Source: Paenibacillus puerhi (GTDB lineage Bacteria; Bacillota; Bacilli; Paenibacillales; NBRC-103111). From it: a stretch of DNA of 64,000 bases. The stretch spans positions 62,001 through 126,000 of the forward strand of contig NZ_WUWM01000010.1 of assembly GCF_009846885.1 (NCBI RefSeq), written 5' to 3'. The position numbers and the translations under genes were made by a program. The first letter of the stretch is position 1, and every line of letters starts with the position of its first letter. The notes under the pieces were generated by a model. The model was not told where the DNA came from. It did not search any database and was given only the letters and a program-made list of their open reading frames with translations. Below are positions 62,830 to 64,000 of this stretch, piece by piece.

Positions 62830-62857
62830 AATGTTTCTCCTTGGGAGGTAATCACGA

Positions 62858-63640
62858 ATGACCCGAAACAAAGTCGAAATATGCGGCGTCGATACGGCAA
62901 AGCTACCGGTTTTGACCAATGCGGAAATGCGTGAACTGTTCGTCGCTTTACAGACGAGAAATGAGCGGTCTGCAAGAGAGAAATTAGTAAACGGCAACCT
63001 CCGTCTGGTGCTTTCCGTCATCCAGCGCTTCAATAACAGGGGGGAGTACGTCGACGATTTGTTTCAGGTCGGTTGTATTGGCTTGATGAAAGCTATTGAT
63101 AATTTCGATTTAAGCCAGAATGTGAAGTTTTCCACGTATGCGGTACCTATGATCATCGGTGAAATCCGCAGATATCTGCGCGATAACAATCCTATCCGGG
63201 TATCCCGTTCCTTGAGGGATATTGCGTACAAGGCTTTGCAGGTTCGGGATCAGCTGACGAATCAGAACTCGCGCGAGCCGACGATCTATGAAATCTCCGA
63301 GGCGCTGAACGTACCGAAGGAGGATGTGGTGTTCGCTCTGGATGCGATTCAGGATCCGGTGTCCTTGTTCGAGCCGATCTATCACGACGGCGGCGATCCC
63401 ATCTATGTGATGGACCAGATCAGCGACGATCGCAACAAGGATGTTTCCTGGATCGAAGGAATTGCCCTGCGCGAGGCGATGAGGAAGCTGAACGACCGCG
63501 AGAAGATGATCTTATCCATGCGCTTTTTTGACGGAAAAACGCAGATGGAAGTAGCCGACGAGATCGGCATATCGCAAGCTCAAGTATCCCGGCTGGAGAA
63601 GTCGGCGATCTCGCAAATGCAGAAGCACGTGAAAAATTGA
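62858..63640 (+). CDS. sigG: Forespore sigma factor SigG
   Basis: Late forespore-specific sigma factor. 260 residues, the B. subtilis length: N-terminus MTRNKVEICGVDTAKLPVLT, region 2 with GNLRLVLSVIQRFNNRGEYV and NVKFSTYAVPMIIGEIRRYL, region 3, and region 4.2 with ISQAQVSRLEKSAISQMQKH. Unlike SigE it has no pro-sequence. TTGGGAGGTAATC precedes the ATG. In B. subtilis sigG follows sigE directly and some read-through occurs; here a convergent regulator gene and a terminator separate them, so sigG must rely on its own promoter. Confidence 0.97.
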   Translation: MTRNKVEICGVDTAKLPVLTNAEMRELFVALQTRNERSAREKLVNGNLRLVLSVIQRFNNRGEYVDDLFQVGCIGLMKAIDNFDLSQNVKFSTYAVPMIIGEIRRYLRDNNPIRVSRSLRDIAYKALQVRDQLTNQNSREPTIYEISEALNVPKEDVVFALDAIQDPVSLFEPIYHDGGDPIYVMDQISDDRNKDVSWIEGIALREAMRKLNDREKMILSMRFFDGKTQMEVADEIGISQAQVSRLEKSAISQMQKHVKN

Positions 63641-63667
63641 TTGATTAAGGGACCCTGTGGACAATCC

Positions 63668-63707
63668 GACCAGATCCGCCGAACATATGACGGAGATGGT
63701 CTTTTTT
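63668..63707 (+). terminator. Terminator after sigG
   Basis: GACCAGATCCG pairs with CGGAGATGGTC apart from a two-base internal mismatch, followed by six T. Confidence 0.75.
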
Positions 63708-63780
63708 GCTTGTTTGCGGACATTTTGCCCAGTTTCCACATAGTATAGAGTAACAACTAAAGCCCGGTGGTGATGGCCGA

Positions 63781-64000
63781 TTGAAAATTTCGGACTTTCA
63801 GACCAAGGATGTCATCAATATTGTAGACGGCAAGAAGCTTGGGCAGATCAGCGACCTGGAGCTGGACCTGAGGAACGGACGGATCGAGGCGATCGTGGTG
63901 CCGAACTCGCCGCGCTTCTTCGGGCTGTTCGGAGCTGCGACCGATGTCATTATTCCCTGGCGGCATATCGTCAAGATAGGAATGGATGTGGTGCTTGTCA
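63781..64000 (+). CDS. ylmC: YlmC/YmxH-family PRC-barrel sporulation protein (3' end outside window)
   Basis: The first 73 residues are visible. They form one PRC-barrel domain: MKISDFQTKDVINIVDGKKL, GQISDLELDLRNGRIEAIVV, then IIPWRHIVKIGMDVVLV. The family is about 80-90 residues long, so only a few residues are missing. Members are small spore-former proteins of unknown function. TTG start with a weak GGTGGTGATGG upstream. The order sigE, sigG, ylmC is as in B. subtilis, apart from the inserted regulator. Confidence 0.88.
   Translation, partial: MKISDFQTKDVINIVDGKKLGQISDLELDLRNGRIEAIVVPNSPRFFGLFGAATDVIIPWRHIVKIGMDVVLV

Noticed and set aside
1-64000. Search for CRISPR arrays, insertion sequences, prophage genes, tRNA and rRNA genes
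   Set aside because: No regularly spaced repeats, transposase or phage motifs, cloverleaf sequences or rRNA segments were seen by eye.

Overview
The window looks like chromosomal DNA of a Paenibacillus-like, endospore-forming member of the Bacillales. It is GC-rich for that order, with strong AGGAGG-type ribosome binding sites. It carries the sporulation genes spoVD, spoVE, spoIIGA, sigE, sigG and rsfA, and bshC for bacillithiol. Nearly every housekeeping gene is most like its Bacillus subtilis counterpart. No insertion sequence, prophage, CRISPR array, tRNA or rRNA gene was found. Most genes are on the + strand; the minus-strand genes mainly encode secreted, lipidated or small membrane proteins plus one regulator.

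Layout. 1-5.4 kb: end of dnaG, then sigA, a membrane protein, trmK and a nif3/yqfO gene. 5.45-6.0 kb: rnpB, whose sequence reads as class A RNase P RNA rather than the class B expected in Bacillus. 6-11.3 kb: a secreted S8 protease, a YpuI-like protein, an AT-richer orphan gene behind a perfect palindrome, a GH15 glucoamylase-like protein, a DUF1540 protein and a small membrane protein. 11.4-15.3 kb: a lytic transglycosylase, the nifZ-thiI thiolation pair and a TerC-family protein. 15.4-21.2 kb: a yla-type block (typA, ylaH, two small unknowns, an FMN split-barrel protein, a YlaJ lipoprotein, PhoH). 21.2-24.1 kb: three minus-strand genes, two of them for exported proteins. 24.1-28.1 kb: a MidA-type methyltransferase, a DUF2626 protein, rsfA, a ketopantoate reductase with an apparent CTG start and a DUF3397 protein. 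28.4-34.3 kb: a five-gene oligopeptide ABC transporter. 34.3-39.4 kb: bshC, ahcY and two surface-anchored proteins.

39.5-59.6 kb is a complete division and cell wall (dcw) cluster: mraZ, rsmH, ftsL, pbpB, spoVD, murE, murF, mraY, murD, spoVE, murG, murB, murA, divIB, ftsA, ftsZ. It supplies the cytoplasmic and lipid-linked steps of peptidoglycan synthesis (murC is not here), the vegetative and spore transpeptidases and SEDS protein, and the Z ring. Phased 10-bp repeats before mraZ look like its operator. 59.7-64 kb is the sporulation sigma block: spoIIGA (with a Spo0A-type long-spacer promoter), sigE, sigG and the start of ylmC. A minus-strand gene lies between sigE and sigG. It encodes a MerR DNA-binding domain fused to a SAM methyltransferase, has a textbook 19-bp-spacer MerR promoter, and no ordinary start codon.

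Most worth a second look: the class A RNase P RNA in a Bacillales context, the MerR-methyltransferase fusion with its ATC start, the CTG start of the ketopantoate reductase, the MraZ operator, the spoIIGA promoter, and the large stem-loop between oppA and oppB.
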